Counted from the first letter of the stretch, positions 20,705 through 32,839 are shown. The stretch: 64,000 nt of DNA from Pistricoccus aurantiacus (GCF_007954585.1 NZ_CP042382.1:496001-560000); one strand, 5' to 3'. A program made the numbers and translations. The notes: generated from the sequence alone by a model not told the origin.

Positions 20705-21055
20705 TTAGAATTTCAGGCCGCCTTCACGTGCGGCGTCCGCCAGGGCCTTGACTCGACCGTGGAACTTGAAACCCGCGCGATCGAAGGCAACCTGAGTGAT
20801 GCCTGCTTCCTGGGCGCGTTCGGCAATCATGGCGCCCACCTTGGCGGCGGCGTCCGCGTTACCGGTACTGCCCTCGCGCAGGGACTTGTCCAGCGTCGAT
20901 GCGCTGGCCAGCACCTTGCCACCATCCGGCGAGATGATCTGCGCATAGATGTGTCGCGGCGTACGGTTGACGCACAGGCGATACACGCCCAGCTCGCGAA
21001 TCTTGGCGCGAGCGCGGCGGGCACGACGGAGACGAGATTCTTTCTTCGCGTTCAT
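20705..21055 (-). CDS. rplR: 50S ribosomal protein L18
   Basis: 116 aa (E. coli 117). With L5 it binds 5S rRNA. The Arg-rich N-terminus ([16 protein letters not shown]) and the C-terminal [20 protein letters not shown] are canonical. 12 bp before rpsE. Confidence 0.98.
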   Translation of the reverse strand: MNAKKESRLRRARRARAKIRELGVYRLCVNRTPRHIYAQIISPDGGKVLASASTLDKSLREGSTGNADAAAKVGAMIAERAQEAGITQVAFDRAGFKFHGRVKALADAAREGGLKF

Positions 21056-21064
21056 AACCCTGCC

Positions 21065-21595
21065 TTACTTCTTCTTGGCTTCTTTACGACGGACCTGCTC
21101 GTCGCTATAACGGATACCCTTGCCCTTGTAAGGCTCGGGTGGCCGGAAAGCACGAATCTCCGCCGCCACGTGACCGATCTGCTGCTTGTCCATTCCCTTG
21201 AGAATGATCTGGGTGTTCTTTGGCGTTTCCGCCGTGACACCTTCTGGCAGCTCATAAGCGACCGGGTGGGAGAAGCCCAATGTCAGGTTGAGCGTCTTGC
21301 CACTTGCCTGGGCACGGTAGCCGACGCCATTGATCTCGAGGGACTTGGTAAAGCCCTCGCTCACTCCGGTGACCAGGTTCTGAACCAGGGCACGGGTGGT
21401 GCCGGCCATTGCCCAGCTCTTGGCAGACTCGCTGGGGGCGAAGGTCAGCCGGCCATCTTCCTGGCCGATCGTCACGTCCGGATGCACGGTCATGGCGAGG
21501 CTGCCCTGGCCGCCCTTGGCGGTCAGCCTGTCGCCGTCGAGATTGACCTCGACGCCGCTTGGCAAGGTAACCGGATATTTGGCTATACGAGACAT
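21065..21595 (-). CDS. rplF: 50S ribosomal protein L6
   Basis: 176 aa (E. coli 177). Two-repeat alpha/beta protein next to the sarcin-ricin loop. [17 protein letters not shown] and the second-repeat signature [20 protein letters not shown] are diagnostic. Confidence 0.98.
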   Translation of the reverse strand: MSRIAKYPVTLPSGVEVNLDGDRLTAKGGQGSLAMTVHPDVTIGQEDGRLTFAPSESAKSWAMAGTTRALVQNLVTGVSEGFTKSLEINGVGYRAQASGKTLNLTLGFSHPVAYELPEGVTAETPKNTQIILKGMDKQQIGHVAAEIRAFRPPEPYKGKGIRYSDEQVRRKEAKKK

Positions 21596-21604
21596 TCCAA
21601 ACTC

Positions 21605-21997
21605 CTAGAATACGGTGCAGATGACTTCGCCACCGACACCGGCATGACGGGCCGCACGATCGGTCATCACGCCCCGGGAGGTGGTCACGATCGCAATACC
21701 CAGGCCATCGGCGACTTTCGGAAGCGCATCCTTGCCCTTGTAGGAGCGCAAGGACGGCTTGGAAACCCGCTGGATGTGCTCGATGACTGCCTTGCCCTCG
21801 AAGTACTTGAGGGTCACGGTCAGTTCAGGCTTGGCGCCTTCAGTGACGCTGAAATCGCCGATATAGCCTTCTTCTTTCAGTACGCGGGCCACCTGTACCT
21901 TGAGCTTGGAGGACGGCATGGTAACCGTCTCCTTGGTGGCCATCTGCGCATTGCGGATACGAGTGAACATATCCGCCAACGTGTCTTGCATGCTCAT
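21605..21997 (-). CDS. rpsH: 30S ribosomal protein S8
   Basis: 130 aa, as in E. coli. It organises the 16S central domain and in E. coli represses the spc operon at the rplE start. [18 protein letters not shown] and the C-terminal [18 protein letters not shown] are canonical. I looked at the rplX-rplE junction for an S8-site copy and did not see a convincing one. Confidence 0.98.
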   Translation of the reverse strand: MSMQDTLADMFTRIRNAQMATKETVTMPSSKLKVQVARVLKEEGYIGDFSVTEGAKPELTVTLKYFEGKAVIEHIQRVSKPSLRSYKGKDALPKVADGLGIAIVTTSRGVMTDRAARHAGVGGEVICTVF

Positions 21998-22028
21998 TAC
22001 GTAGCGCTCCTGATGATTCTACGTGGCG

Positions 22029-22334
22029 TTACCAGCTGGACTTCTTGAGTCCGGGAACGTCGCCACGCATCGCGGCTTCACGCAGCTTGTTACGGCCCAG
22101 GCCGAACTTGTTGTAGTAGCCGTGAGGGCGACCGGTGATTCGACAGCGATTGGTGCGACGCACCGGGCTGGAATCCCGCGGCAACTGCTGCAGCTTGAGC
22201 TGCGCGTCGAAGCGCTCTTCATCAGAGGCGTTGACATTTTCGATGATGGTCTTGAGTTCCGCGCGCTTGGCAGCGTACTTCTTGACCAGTTTGGCACGCT
22301 TGAGTTCGCGCTCTACCATGCTTTTCTTTGCCAT
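22029..22334 (-). CDS. rpsN: 30S ribosomal protein S14
   Basis: 101 aa, the long zinc-free class (no CxxC pair; it reads [21 protein letters not shown]). Located between rplE and rpsH as usual. Confidence 0.98.
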   Translation of the reverse strand: MAKKSMVERELKRAKLVKKYAAKRAELKTIIENVNASDEERFDAQLKLQQLPRDSSPVRRTNRCRITGRPHGYYNKFGLGRNKLREAAMRGDVPGLKKSSW

Positions 22335-22344
22335 GCTCCCACCC

Positions 22345-22884
22345 TTATTTCTTGAACGGGAAGTTCAGCGCGCTCAAGAGCGCCCGGCCTTCCTCATCGG
22401 TATTGGCGGTGGTGGTGATAGTGACATCGAGACCACGAACCCGGTCGATCTTATCATATTCGATCTCCGGGAAGATGATCTGCTCACGCACCCCCATGGA
22501 GTAGTTGCCACGTCCGTCGAAGGACTTCGGATTGAGACCACGGAAATCACGCACGCGAGGAATCGCGATGTTTACCAAGCGGTCAAGGAAGTCCCACATG
22601 CGCGCGCTGCGCAGGGTCACTTTGATACCGATTGGCCAGCCTTCGCGTACCTTGAAGCCCGCGATGGACTTGCGTGCCTTGGTCACCATCGGCTTCTGAC
22701 CGGAGAGTTTCTCCATGTCAGCGACGGCGTTTTCGATCAGCTTCTTGTCGCTGGTCGCGTCACCGATACCCATGTTCAGCGTCACCTTGGTGACCCGAGG
22801 TACCTGCATCACGTTGGCGTAGCTGAACTGCTCTTTGAGCTGAGCCACCACCTCGTTTTGATAACGTTCTTTCAAGTTCGCCAT
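22345..22884 (-). CDS. rplE: 50S ribosomal protein L5
   Basis: 179 aa, as in E. coli. It binds 5S rRNA and forms the B1b bridge to S13. [20 protein letters not shown] and [20 protein letters not shown] are diagnostic. Confidence 0.98.
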   Translation of the reverse strand: MANLKERYQNEVVAQLKEQFSYANVMQVPRVTKVTLNMGIGDATSDKKLIENAVADMEKLSGQKPMVTKARKSIAGFKVREGWPIGIKVTLRSARMWDFLDRLVNIAIPRVRDFRGLNPKSFDGRGNYSMGVREQIIFPEIEYDKIDRVRGLDVTITTTANTDEEGRALLSALNFPFKK

Positions 22885-22902
22885 TTTGCTACCCGACTCG
22901 CG

Positions 22903-23220
22903 TTAGGCGTCGATCTGTGACTGCGTCGACTTGTAGATACGTACCTTGGTACCGTCTTCCTTGAGCTGGAAGCCGACGCGATCCGCTTTGCCGGTCTCCG
23001 CATTGAAGATGGCCACGTTCGACGCATGAATCGGAGCCTCGCGCTCGACGATACCGCCCTGGTTGCCCGCCATGGGATTGGGCCTGGTGTGACGCTTGAT
23101 CATGTTCACACCGGACACCACGTAGCGATCGTCCTTGAGGACGCGCTTGATGGTGCCACGCTTGCCTTTATCCTTGCCGGCGATGACGATGACTTCATCG
23201 TCACGTTTGATCTTTTGCAT
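22903..23220 (-). CDS. rplX: 50S ribosomal protein L24
   Basis: 105 aa (E. coli 104). It is an assembly initiator that binds 23S domain I, the same region copied at 28301-28355. The KOW motif is [21 protein letters not shown] (about 7-27). 14 bp after rplN. Confidence 0.98.
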   Translation of the reverse strand: MQKIKRDDEVIVIAGKDKGKRGTIKRVLKDDRYVVSGVNMIKRHTRPNPMAGNQGGIVEREAPIHASNVAIFNAETGKADRVGFQLKEDGTKVRIYKSTQSQIDA

Positions 23221-23234
23221 ATCCGCCTCGCTCC

Positions 23235-23606
23235 TTACAGCACTTCAGGCGCCAAGGAAATGATTTTCATGAACTTTTCGTTACGAAGCTCACGGGTCAC
23301 CGGCCCGAAGATACGGGTACCGATCGGCTGTTCGTTGGTATTATTCAACAGAACAGCCGCATTTCCATCGAAGCGAATCAGCGAACCGTCGTTACGACGG
23401 ACGCCACTACGGGTACGCACCACTACCGCTTTCAGCACCTGGCCTTTCTTGACCTTGCCCCGCGGAATGGCTTCTTTCACAGTGACCTTGATGACATCGC
23501 CCACGCGAGCATAACGGCGGTGAGAACCGCCGAGCACCTTGATGCATTGCACCCGGCGCGCTCCGCTGTTGTCGGCGACGTCCAGCATTGTCTGTGTCTG
23601 AATCAT
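23235..23606 (-). CDS. rplN: 50S ribosomal protein L14
   Basis: 123 aa, as in E. coli. It forms the subunit interface with L19. [20 protein letters not shown] and the C-terminal [18 protein letters not shown] are canonical. First gene of the classical spc operon; 42 bp after rpsQ with no evident separate promoter. Confidence 0.98.
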   Translation of the reverse strand: MIQTQTMLDVADNSGARRVQCIKVLGGSHRRYARVGDVIKVTVKEAIPRGKVKKGQVLKAVVVRTRSGVRRNDGSLIRFDGNAAVLLNNTNEQPIGTRIFGPVTRELRNEKFMKIISLAPEVL

Positions 23607-23648
23607 CGGTTTTCTCCAAACCTAATCTGACTACGGCGCCAGCCGAGC

Positions 23649-23909
23649 TCAGCCCTTGGCCTGCTCAACGACTTCAACCAGGGTCCAGGACTTGTGCTTG
23701 GACAGCGGACGGCATTCCTGAATGGATACCTTGTCGCCGGCCTTGGCCTGGTTCTGCTCGTCGTGAGCCTGCAGCTTGGTGGAACGACGGACGTACTTGC
23801 CATACAGCGGATGACGCACGCGGCGCTCGATCATCACGACGATGGACTTGTCCATCTTGTCGCTCACTACCTTGCCGGTGAGCGTACGGGTTTTCTTCTC
23901 TTCGGCCAT
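23649..23909 (-). CDS. rpsQ: 30S ribosomal protein S17
   Basis: 86 aa (E. coli 84). OB-fold protein at the base of the 30S body ([22 protein letters not shown]). A GTG nine bases upstream is possible, but ATG 23909 has AGGTG at six bases' distance and stands just after the rpmC TGA (TGAGATG), so it is preferred. Confidence 0.97.
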   Translation of the reverse strand: MAEEKKTRTLTGKVVSDKMDKSIVVMIERRVRHPLYGKYVRRSTKLQAHDEQNQAKAGDKVSIQECRPLSKHKSWTLVEVVEQAKG

Positions 23910-23910
23910 C

Positions 23911-24102
23911 TCAATCACCTGCCTTCTCGTTGAGCACCGTCTTCACTCGGGCGATATCCCGACGGACCTGCTTGAGCAAATGGGTCTGGCTGAGTTGGCC
24001 AGTGGCCTTCTGCATGCGCAGATTGAACTGCTCGCGGAGGAGTTCGAAGAGCTGCGCCTGCAGATCTTCCACTGATTTTTCACGAATTTCCTGGGCTTTC
24101 AT
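23911..24102 (-). CDS. rpmC: 50S ribosomal protein L29
   Basis: 63 aa, as in E. coli, helical hairpin near the exit tunnel. [20 protein letters not shown] and [22 protein letters not shown] are diagnostic. ATG 24102 shares its A with the rplP stop (TGATG); a GTG one codon upstream is also open. Confidence 0.97.
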   Translation of the reverse strand: MKAQEIREKSVEDLQAQLFELLREQFNLRMQKATGQLSQTHLLKQVRRDIARVKTVLNEKAGD

Positions 24103-24515
24103 CACAGCACCGTCCGTTTCACAAAGGTGGTGGAGACCGGAAACTTCTGAGCCGCCAGGCTGAATGCCTCCCGGGCCAGCTCTTCAGAAACGCCTTCGAT
24201 TTCGTAGAGCACACGGCCCGGCTGAATCTGGGCGACCCAGTATTCAACGGAACCCTTGCCTTTACCCATACGAACTTCGAGAGGCTTCTTGGATACCGGC
24301 TTGTCCGGAAACACACGAATCCAGATCTTGCCGCCACGCTTGACGTGGCGAGTGATGGCCCGACGACCGGCTTCGATCTGACGCGCGGTGACCCGCCCGC
24401 GACCGGTGGCCTTGAGACCGTATTCGCCGAAACTGATCTTGCTTCCGCGATGGGCCAGGCCACGGTTGCGGCCCTTCATCATCTTGCGGAATTTTGTACG
24501 CTTAGGTTGTAACAT
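24102..24515 (-). CDS. rplP: 50S ribosomal protein L16
   Basis: 137 aa (E. coli 136). It is needed for the A site and peptidyl transferase region. [20 protein letters not shown] and [19 protein letters not shown] are diagnostic. The Arg of the [10 protein letters not shown] region, hydroxylated in E. coli (Arg81), lies in [15 protein letters not shown]. Confidence 0.98.
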   Translation of the reverse strand: MLQPKRTKFRKMMKGRNRGLAHRGSKISFGEYGLKATGRGRVTARQIEAGRRAITRHVKRGGKIWIRVFPDKPVSKKPLEVRMGKGKGSVEYWVAQIQPGRVLYEIEGVSEELAREAFSLAAQKFPVSTTFVKRTVL

Positions 24516-24530
24516 CGACTCGCTCTCCTC

Positions 24531-25229
24531 TTATCTGGAACCTTTCTTCTTAGAGGGCGCGGCCTGCGGCTGCTTGGCCTTGGCGCGGACCTCCTCGATG
24601 CCCCCGAGGATTTCACCCTTGAAGATCCATACCTTGACGCCGATCACGCCGTAGGTGGTATGGGCTTCATAGGTGGCGTAGTCGATGTCCGCGCGCAGGG
24701 TATGCAGCGGCACACGACCTTCCCGATACCACTCGGTACGAGCGATTTCCGCTCCGCCCAGTCGTCCGGACAGTTGAACCTTGATACCACCGGCGCCTAG
24801 ACGCATGGAGTTCTGTACCGCGCGCTTCATGGCACGACGGAACATCACGCGACGCTCGAGCTGTCCGGCGATGTTCTGGGCGACGAGCTTGGCATCGAGT
24901 TCCGGCTTGCGAACCTCTTCGATGTTGATATGCACCGGCACGCCCATCATCTGGGTGACGTCGCGACGCAGACGATCGACATCCTCGCCCTTCTTGCCGA
25001 TCACGATGCCAGGACGCGCAGTATGAATGGTGATGCGCGCGTTGTTGGCCGGACGCTCGATATGGATACGGCTGACGGAGGCGTTCTTCAGGCGCTCCTC
25101 GAGGAAACTACGCACCTCGAGATCGTTGTTCAGCTTATCGGCATAGCTATCGCTTTCGGCGTACCACACGGAATTGTGGTCCTTGACGATACCCAGCCGA
25201 ATACCAATCGGATTTACTTTCTGACCCAT
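24531..25229 (-). CDS. rpsC: 30S ribosomal protein S3
   Basis: 232 aa (E. coli 233). It has a KH domain ([19 protein letters not shown]) and a C-terminal domain that, with S4 and S5, forms the mRNA helicase. [20 protein letters not shown] is the standard start. The tail is Lys- and Pro-rich ([16 protein letters not shown]). Confidence 0.98.
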   Translation of the reverse strand: MGQKVNPIGIRLGIVKDHNSVWYAESDSYADKLNNDLEVRSFLEERLKNASVSRIHIERPANNARITIHTARPGIVIGKKGEDVDRLRRDVTQMMGVPVHINIEEVRKPELDAKLVAQNIAGQLERRVMFRRAMKRAVQNSMRLGAGGIKVQLSGRLGGAEIARTEWYREGRVPLHTLRADIDYATYEAHTTYGVIGVKVWIFKGEILGGIEEVRAKAKQPQAAPSKKKGSR

Positions 25230-25240
25230 CTGGTCGACTC

Positions 25241-25573
25241 CTACTTCTCGGCTACCTTGACGGTGATGTGGCAGGTGCGCTTCAAGATGCGATCCGCACG
25301 ACCTTTGGCGCGCGGCTTAATGCGCTTGAGCGTCATGCCCTCATCGACGCAGATGGTCGAGACACGCAGCTCGTCGATATCCATACCGTTGTTTTCTTCC
25401 GCATTCGCGATGGCGGACTGCAGCACCTTCTTGACCAGCGTGGCAGCCTTCTTCGGGGAGAAGGTCAGCAGGTCGAGCGCTTCGGCGACCGGTTTACCGC
25501 GCACCTGGTCAGCCACCAAACGGGCCTTCTGGGCGGATAATCCGGCGCCACGCAGTTTAGCTGTGACTTCCAT
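25241..25573 (-). CDS. rplV: 50S ribosomal protein L22
   Basis: 110 aa, as in E. coli. Its beta hairpin lines the exit tunnel. The tip sequence [20 protein letters not shown] is intact, including the MKR-type residues ([11 protein letters not shown]) that are deleted in some macrolide-resistant strains. Confidence 0.98.
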   Translation of the reverse strand: MEVTAKLRGAGLSAQKARLVADQVRGKPVAEALDLLTFSPKKAATLVKKVLQSAIANAEENNGMDIDELRVSTICVDEGMTLKRIKPRAKGRADRILKRTCHITVKVAEK

Positions 25574-25591
25574 CTCTCAATCCTCTCTGGC

Positions 25592-25867
25592 TTACCGTTT
25601 GGCTTTTCTGTCCGCCGCATGACCGCGATAGGTGCGGGTAGCAGCGAATTCGCCCAGCTTGTGGCCAACCATTTCCTCGGAGACATGCACCGGGACGTGT
25701 TGGCGACCGTTATGGACCGCAATGGTGAGCCCAACCATGTTGGGCAGGATCATCGAGCGACGCGACCAGGTCTTGATCGGTTTGCGATCGCTCTTTTCCA
25801 CCGCGGTCTCGACCTTCTTCAGCAGATGAAGGTCGATAAAGGGACCTTTCTTCAGTGAACGTGGCAC
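25592..25867 (-). CDS. rpsS: 30S ribosomal protein S19
   Basis: 91 aa (E. coli 92). A head protein with S13. [20 protein letters not shown] and [20 protein letters not shown] are diagnostic. Confidence 0.98.
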   Translation of the reverse strand: MPRSLKKGPFIDLHLLKKVETAVEKSDRKPIKTWSRRSMILPNMVGLTIAVHNGRQHVPVHVSEEMVGHKLGEFAATRTYRGHAADRKAKR

Positions 25868-25888
25868 AGCCGTTACCTCTTAGTTGTG

Positions 25889-26716
25889 TTACTTGGCCTT
25901 GCGGCGACGAACGATAAGCGAGTTGGTACGCTTGTTCTTGCGGGTCTTGTGGCCCTTGGTGGGAACACCCCAAGGCGTCACCGGATGGCGACCACCGCTA
26001 GTACGGCCTTCGCCGCCACCGTGCGGGTGGTCCACCGGATTCATGGCCACGCCGCGAACCGTCGGACGTACCCCTCTCCAGCGTTTCGCACCGGCCTTGC
26101 CAAGTTGGCGCAGGCTGTGCTCGGAATTGCCTACTTCACCGAGGGTCGCGCGGCATTCGGAAAGCACCTTGCGCATTTCACCGGAGCGCAGGCGCAAAGT
26201 GGCATAGTTACCTTCTCGTGCGACCAGCTGAGCGCTGGTACCCGCGCTGCGTGCCAACTGAGCACCCTTGCCGGGCTTGAGCTCGATGCAGTGCACGGTG
26301 GAGCCCAGCGGAACGTTGCGCAGCGGCAGCGCATTACCACGCTTGATCGGCGCATTGACACCGGATTCGAGAGTGTCGCCGGCCGCCACGCCCTTGGGCG
26401 CGATGATGTAACGACGCTCGCCGTCCAGATACTTCAGCAGCGCAATGTGCGCGCTACGGTTCGGATCGTACTCGAGGCGCTCGACGACGGCGGGAACGCC
26501 ATCCTTGGTGCGCTTGAAGTCGATCAGACGATAATGCTGGCGATGACCACCCCCGACGTGACGGGTGGTGATACGGCCATGATTGTTACGCCCGCCGGAA
26601 CGGGACTGCTTCTCCAGAAGCGGCGCATGCGGCCGCCCCTTGTAAAGCTCGGTGCCGACGACTTTAACGACGTGGCGACGACCGGCGGATGTGGGTTTGG
26701 TCTTGACGATTGCCAT
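25889..26716 (-). CDS. rplB: 50S ribosomal protein L2
   Basis: 275 aa (E. coli 273). It is essential for subunit joining and the peptidyl transferase centre. The conserved [20 protein letters not shown] holds the functional His (229-type). The C-terminus [19 protein letters not shown] is usual. Confidence 0.99.
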   Translation of the reverse strand: MAIVKTKPTSAGRRHVVKVVGTELYKGRPHAPLLEKQSRSGGRNNHGRITTRHVGGGHRQHYRLIDFKRTKDGVPAVVERLEYDPNRSAHIALLKYLDGERRYIIAPKGVAAGDTLESGVNAPIKRGNALPLRNVPLGSTVHCIELKPGKGAQLARSAGTSAQLVAREGNYATLRLRSGEMRKVLSECRATLGEVGNSEHSLRQLGKAGAKRWRGVRPTVRGVAMNPVDHPHGGGEGRTSGGRHPVTPWGVPTKGHKTRKNKRTNSLIVRRRKAK

Positions 26717-26733
26717 TATCCGTACTCCTGCCC

Positions 26734-27030
26734 TTATTCGGCGCCAGAGAAGTCTTCGAGGGTCTCGCCCGCAGCCAAGGTCACGTAAGCCTTGCGATAG
26801 CCCTTACGCTTACCCAAGCCGTGTGCGGTACGCTTGGTCTTGCCCTTCATGTTCAGGACCTGAACGCGATCGACCTTCTTGCCGAACATCGCTTGAACGG
26901 CCTGCTTGATTTCCGGCTTGGTCGCGTCGCTTGCTACCTTGAACACGTACTGATTGTTCTCGGCGGCGAAGGCGGCTTTCTCGGTCATGTGCGGACCAAG
27001 CAGAACCTTGAATAGACGTTCCTGGTTCAT
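26734..27030 (-). CDS. rplW: 50S ribosomal protein L23
   Basis: 98 aa (E. coli 100). It docks trigger factor and SRP at the exit tunnel. [18 protein letters not shown] and the extended loop [20 protein letters not shown] are diagnostic. The start overlaps the rplD stop by four bases. Confidence 0.97.
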   Translation of the reverse strand: MNQERLFKVLLGPHMTEKAAFAAENNQYVFKVASDATKPEIKQAVQAMFGKKVDRVQVLNMKGKTKRTAHGLGKRKGYRKAYVTLAAGETLEDFSGAE

Positions 27031-27635
27031 GCCAGCTTCTCCTCGAATTGGCGCAGAGCGGAGACGGTGATAAGCACCTTGTCGAAAGCGATCAGGCTCA
27101 CCGGATCCGCGGCGGACGCGTCGACCACATCCACGTTGGGAATATTGCGAGCGGCGAGATAGAGCTTTTCGTCGAGTTCTTCGGTGACGATCAGCGTTTT
27201 CTCGAGATCGAGCTCCTTGAGCTTGCCGATCAGCTGCTTGGTCTTGGGCGCATCGACGCTGAACTCGTTGACCACCACCAGACGCTCCTGACGGACCAGT
27301 TCGGAAAGGATCGAGCGCATCGCGGCACGATACATCTTGCGATTGACTTTCTGAGAATGATCCTGAGGACGCGCGGCAAAGGTGACACCGCCGCTACGCC
27401 AGATCGGCGAGCGAATGGTACCGGCACGGGCGCGACCGGTGCCTTTCTGACGCCACGGCTTCTTGCCACCGCCGCGCACGTCGGAACGGTTCTTCTGGGC
27501 GCGAGTTCCCTGGCGTGCACCGGCCAGATAGGCGGTGACGACCTGATGAACCAGCGCTTCATTGAATTCTTTACCGAAGGTGGCATCGGCGACTTCGATA
27601 GTGCCGGCGTCTGCACCTGCAAGATTCAGATTCAT
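27027..27635 (-). CDS. rplD: 50S ribosomal protein L4
   Basis: 202 aa (E. coli 201). It binds 23S domain I and reaches into the exit tunnel; in E. coli it also represses the S10 operon by binding its leader. The tunnel loop [20 protein letters not shown] is intact, so no macrolide-type change is seen there. It lies 12 bp after rplC. The rRNA-like element at 28301-28355, upstream of rplC on the same transcript, is a likely target of this protein. Confidence 0.98.
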   Translation of the reverse strand: MNLNLAGADAGTIEVADATFGKEFNEALVHQVVTAYLAGARQGTRAQKNRSDVRGGGKKPWRQKGTGRARAGTIRSPIWRSGGVTFAARPQDHSQKVNRKMYRAAMRSILSELVRQERLVVVNEFSVDAPKTKQLIGKLKELDLEKTLIVTEELDEKLYLAARNIPNVDVVDASAADPVSLIAFDKVLITVSALRQFEEKLA

Positions 27636-27647
27636 TGATCAACCCCC

Positions 27648-28286
27648 TCAGCGAGCTTTCACGGCGCGGCGAATGACGACGTCGCTGCCCGGCGCACCAG
27701 GTACGGCGCCCTTGATCAGCAGCAGGTTGTGTTCGGCATCGACGCGCACGACTTCCAGGCTCTGCACGGTGCAACGCGCATTACCCATCTGACCGGCCAT
27801 CTTCTTGCCCTTGAACACTCGACCCGGGGTCTGGCACATGCCGATGGAACCCGGCGCGCGATGCGACAGGGAATTGCCGTGGCTGTTGTCTTGGGTGCGG
27901 AAGTTCCAACGCTTGACGGCGCCTTGGAAGCCTTTGCCCTTGGAGGTTCCGGTCACATCGATCTTCTGACCGGCTTCAAAGAGGGATACGGTGATTTCGC
28001 CGCCCACTTCCGGAGTCTCTTCACCTTCGTTCAGGCGAAACTCCATCAGCGAACGACCGGCCTCGATACCCGCCTTGGCGAACTGTCCAGCTTGCGCCTT
28101 GGTCAAGTGCTTGGCCTTGCGGGAGCCAGTTGTCACCTGAACCGCACTGTAGCCGTCAGACTCCAGTGTCTTGACGCGAGTGACGCGGTTAGGTTCAACC
28201 TCGATCACGGTTACCGGCACGGAGGCGCCGTCTTCGGTAAAGACACGGGTCATCCCGGACTTTTTACCGACTAAACCGATTGTCAT
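27648..28286 (-). CDS. rplC: 50S ribosomal protein L3
   Basis: 212 aa (E. coli 209). An assembly initiator near the peptidyl transferase centre. [20 protein letters not shown] is the family start, so the 11 extra codons upstream are not used. [19 protein letters not shown] and [14 protein letters not shown] are conserved; the methylated Gln of E. coli (Gln150) is kept in MCQTPG. AGGAG (complement of 28294-28298) precedes the ATG and lies just after the rRNA-like element, so folding of that element would affect initiation (inference). Confidence 0.98.
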   Translation of the reverse strand: MTIGLVGKKSGMTRVFTEDGASVPVTVIEVEPNRVTRVKTLESDGYSAVQVTTGSRKAKHLTKAQAGQFAKAGIEAGRSLMEFRLNEGEETPEVGGEITVSLFEAGQKIDVTGTSKGKGFQGAVKRWNFRTQDNSHGNSLSHRAPGSIGMCQTPGRVFKGKKMAGQMGNARCTVQSLEVVRVDAEHNLLLIKGAVPGAPGSDVVIRRAVKAR

Positions 28287-28300
28287 GTTCAGTCTCCTAA

Positions 28301-28355
28301 TAGTGTACGGGGCTATCACCCGCTATGGCTGCCCTTTCCAGAGCATTCCACTAGC
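28301..28355 (-). promoter_or_regulatory. 23S rRNA domain I mimic in the rpsJ-rplC spacer, candidate L4 autoregulatory RNA
   Basis: The - strand of 28301-28355 aligns without a gap to 23S rRNA 56501-56555, with 41 of the first 53 positions identical, including a 20-base run (28306-28325 = 56506-56525). Three pairings are kept. The outer helix pairs TAGTG with CACTA, and two of its base pairs are swapped compared with 23S. The second helix is TGCTCT, loop GGAA, AGGGCA, where pair 28330/28345 is changed on both sides. The third, GGGT/GCCC, is identical. This segment of 23S is the domain I region bound by L4 and L24. It ends only a few bases before the rplC ribosome binding site. Confidence 0.8.
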
Positions 28356-28444
28356 ACATTGTATGACGCCGTCTCGGCGTGGCGGCTGCTGCTTACCCTG
28401 TCTGACGCAGGGGCAGGCGCTGGGCCGCAAAGTGACTAGTGTTA
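28356..28444 (-). promoter_or_regulatory. Upstream part of the rpsJ-rplC leader
   Basis: Between the rpsJ stop and the rRNA-like element are two more small stems on the - strand: CCCTG/CAGGG with a 7-base loop and ACGCC/GGCGT with loop GAGAC. CACTAG just after the rpsJ stop (complement of 28437-28442) can pair with CTAGTG inside the element (complement of 28349-28354), competing with its outer helix. That could allow two alternative folds. Confidence 0.4.
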
Positions 28445-28756
28445 TCAGTCGAGTTTGATTTGCACGTCAACGCCGGCGGCGAGATCGAGCTTCATAAGTG
28501 CATCCACGGTCTTTTCCGTGGGCTCGACGATATCGAGCACACGCTTGTGGGTGCGAATTTCATACTGATCCCGAGCGTCCTTATTGACGTGAGGCGAGAT
28601 CAGGATGGTGTAACGCTCGCGTCTGGTCGGCAGCGGGATCGGTCCGCGCACCTGAGCTCCGGTCCGCTTGGCGGTATCAACGATTTCCGCCGTGGACTGA
28701 TCGATCAGGCGATGGTCGAACGCCTTCAACCGAATGCGAATCTTCTGGTTCTGCAT
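28445..28756 (-). CDS. rpsJ: 30S ribosomal protein S10
   Basis: 103 aa, as in E. coli; also the NusE component of rRNA antitermination. [20 protein letters not shown] and [20 protein letters not shown] are diagnostic. The frame is open for 15 more codons upstream, but the ATG at 28756 gives the family start. First gene of the S10 operon; a strong promoter lies 63-91 bp upstream. It is followed by an unusually long 158-bp spacer before rplC. Confidence 0.98.
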   Translation of the reverse strand: MQNQKIRIRLKAFDHRLIDQSTAEIVDTAKRTGAQVRGPIPLPTRRERYTILISPHVNKDARDQYEIRTHKRVLDIVEPTEKTVDALMKLDLAAGVDVQIKLD

Positions 28757-28818
28757 TTGCCCTAAACTCCAATGGACGTGGACGACACGCTGCCTGGCCA
28801 CGCATTCAAAGGATGCGC

Positions 28819-28847
28819 ATTATAGACACGTCGAATCGATGAGTCAA
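28819..28847 (-). promoter_or_regulatory. S10 operon promoter
   Basis: On the - strand: TTGACT (complement of 28842-28847), 17 bases, TATAAT (complement of 28819-28824). A near-consensus sigma-70 promoter. The predicted leader before rpsJ is only about 55 bases, much shorter than the roughly 170-base L4-responsive S10 leader of E. coli. Confidence 0.88.
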
Positions 28848-28861
28848 TCCTGCGCAGAAAA

Positions 28862-28883
28862 AGGGGCTCCTGTGGGAGCCCCT
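28862..28883 (-). terminator. Terminator after tuf
   Basis: AGGGGCTCC, 4-base loop, GGAGCCCCT, then TTTTT on the - strand (complement of 28857-28861). It closes the str operon just upstream of the S10 promoter. Confidence 0.92.
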
Positions 28884-28921
28884 CGATCATTCGATCAATG
28901 CTTGTCTATAAAGAACAAGAC

Positions 28922-30115
<1,194 letters not shown>

Positions 30116-30142
30116 TGCTATAACCTCTTTATTAGCTAACGG

Positions 30143-32263
30143 TTAACCGTTTTGGTTGATGACGGCTTCAACGACGCTGGAGGGCGCCTCGTCGTACTTC
30201 GCAAACTCCATGGTGTAGCTTGCACGGCCCTGGGTCTGAGAACGTAGATCGGTCGCATAACCGAACATTTCGCCCAGCGGCACCATTGCGCGGATGATCT
30301 TGCCCATGGAAGAGTCATCCATGCCCTGCACCAGACCGCGACGACGGTTCAGGTCGCCCATGACGTCACCCATGAAATCCTCGGGGGTCACGACTTCGAC
30401 CTTCATCATCGGCTCCAGCAGCACGGCCTTGGCCTTTCTGGCCCCTTCCTTGACCGCCATGGAAGAGGCGATCTTGAACGCGGTCTCGTTGGAGTCCACG
30501 TCATGATAGGAGCCATCATACAGCGTGACCTTGACGTCGATCATCGGGTAGCCCGCGATGACACCGTTCTGCAGCTGCTCATAGGCCCCTTTTTCGACCG
30601 CCGGAACGTATTCCTTGGGAACCACGCCACCCACGATCTCGGACACGAACTTGAAGGACATTTCTTCGTCCTCGCCCTTGTCCGCTTTGGTCAGCGGCTC
30701 GATACGCAGCCAGACGTGACCGAACTGACCTCGACCACCGGACTGACGCACGAACTTGCCTTCCTGTTCGATACTGCCACGAATCGTCTCGCGATAGGCC
30801 ACCTGGGGCTTGCCGATATTGGCCTCGACCTTGAACTCACGCCGCATGCGATCGACGATGATATCCAGGTGCAATTCACCCATACCGGAAATGATGGTCT
30901 GGCCGGTTTCCTCGTCGGTCTTGACGCGGAAGGAAGGGTCTTCCTGAGCCAGCTTGCCCAGAGCAACACCCATTTTCTCCTGATCCGCCTTAGACTTCGG
31001 CTCCACCGCCACGGAAATCACCGGATCCGGGAATTCCATGCGCTCGAGAATGATCTTGTCATTCATGTCGCATAGCGTGTCGCCGGTGGTGACGTCCTTG
31101 AGGCCGATACAAGCGGCGATGTCTCCAGCGTAGACTTCCTTGATCTCTTCGCGAGAATTGGCGTGCATCTGCACCAGACGACCGATGCGCTCCTTTTTGC
31201 CACGAACGGAGTTGAAGACGCTGTCACCAGACTTCAGCACCCCGGAATAGACGCGAATGAAGGTCAGCGTGCCGACGAAGGGGTCGGTGGCGATCTTGAA
31301 GGCCAGCGCCGAAAAGGGCGCGCTGTCATCTGCCTCGCGGGTCTCGACGGTGCCCTCCTTGTCGTCCAGCTCACCCTCGATGGCCTTGACCTCGGTAGGT
31401 GACGGCAGGTATTCGACGACCCCGTCGAGCACCGCCTGCACGCCCTTGTTCTTGAACGCGGAGCCGCAGGTGACCAGTACGATCTCGTTGTCCAGAGTAC
31501 GACGGCGCAGCCCAGCCTTGATTTCCTCGTTGGTCAGCTCGCCTTCCTCGAGGTACTTGTCCATCAGTTCCTCGGAGGCTTCCGCGGCGGCCTCGATCAT
31601 TTCCTCACGATACTGCTCGGCGGTTTCCCGAAGCTCCTCGGGAATATCCACCAAGTCATAGGTGGCGCCGAAATCGGACTCGTTCCACAGGATGGCCTTC
31701 ATCTCGATGAGATCGATGACCCCCTTGAAATCCTCTTCGGTGCCCCAGTTGATCTGAATGGGTACGACGTTAGCGCCCAGACGATCCTTGAGCTGTTCGA
31801 GCACCATGAAGAAATCGGCACCGGCGCGGTCCATCTTGTTGACGAACACCATGCGCGGCACTTCGTACTTGTTGGCCTGACGCCATACGGTCTCGGTCTG
31901 GGGCTGCACGCCGGAGCTGCCGCACAGTACCACCACCGCGCCGTCGAGCACGCGCAGGGAGCGCTCGACCTCGATGGTGAAATCGACGTGCCCGGGGGTG
32001 TCGATGATGTTGATGCGGTGCTCGTCGAACTGGTGGTTCATGCCTTTCCAGAACGTGGTGACCGCCGCGGAAGTGATGGTGATCCCCCGCTCCTGCTCCT
32101 GCTCCATCCAGTCGGTGGTGGAAGCACCTTCGTGGGTCTCGCCGAGCTTGTGGTTGATACCGGTATAGAACAGCACCCGCTCGGTGGTGGTGGTCTTGCC
32201 GGCGTCAACGTGCGCGACGATACCGATGTTGCGATAACGCTTGAGTGGTGTTTTGCGTGCCAC
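30143..32263 (-). CDS. fusA: Elongation factor G
   Basis: 706 aa (E. coli 704). The translocation GTPase: G1 [14 protein letters not shown], switch [23 protein letters not shown]4 [10 protein letters not shown]. Domain [17 protein letters not shown] and the C-terminal [20 protein letters not shown] are canonical. It lies 59 bp after rpsG. Confidence 0.99.
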   Translation of the reverse strand: MARKTPLKRYRNIGIVAHVDAGKTTTTERVLFYTGINHKLGETHEGASTTDWMEQEQERGITITSAAVTTFWKGMNHQFDEHRINIIDTPGHVDFTIEVERSLRVLDGAVVVLCGSSGVQPQTETVWRQANKYEVPRMVFVNKMDRAGADFFMVLEQLKDRLGANVVPIQINWGTEEDFKGVIDLIEMKAILWNESDFGATYDLVDIPEELRETAEQYREEMIEAAAEASEELMDKYLEEGELTNEEIKAGLRRRTLDNEIVLVTCGSAFKNKGVQAVLDGVVEYLPSPTEVKAIEGELDDKEGTVETREADDSAPFSALAFKIATDPFVGTLTFIRVYSGVLKSGDSVFNSVRGKKERIGRLVQMHANSREEIKEVYAGDIAACIGLKDVTTGDTLCDMNDKIILERMEFPDPVISVAVEPKSKADQEKMGVALGKLAQEDPSFRVKTDEETGQTIISGMGELHLDIIVDRMRREFKVEANIGKPQVAYRETIRGSIEQEGKFVRQSGGRGQFGHVWLRIEPLTKADKGEDEEMSFKFVSEIVGGVVPKEYVPAVEKGAYEQLQNGVIAGYPMIDVKVTLYDGSYHDVDSNETAFKIASSMAVKEGARKAKAVLLEPMMKVEVVTPEDFMGDVMGDLNRRRGLVQGMDDSSMGKIIRAMVPLGEMFGYATDLRSQTQGRASYTMEFAKYDEAPSSVVEAVINQNG

Positions 32264-32322
32264 GGTGAAATTCCCCGTTAGTTGGCGTTGCGTTGGGAAG
32301 CGGCGTACTTAGAAGCGCGTAC

Positions 32323-32802
<480 letters not shown>

Positions 32803-32839
32803 TCAGATTAAGGGTCCTTCAGGTAAACCCGGAACATAA

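Noticed and set aside
20330-22048. Long open frame (572 codons) on the + strand
   Set aside because: It lies antisense to rpsE, rplR, rplF and rpsH, all strongly conserved; a shadow of GC-rich codon use.
22885-22902. S8 repressor site at the rplX-rplE junction
   Set aside because: I could not form a helix resembling the 16S S8 site in the short junction.
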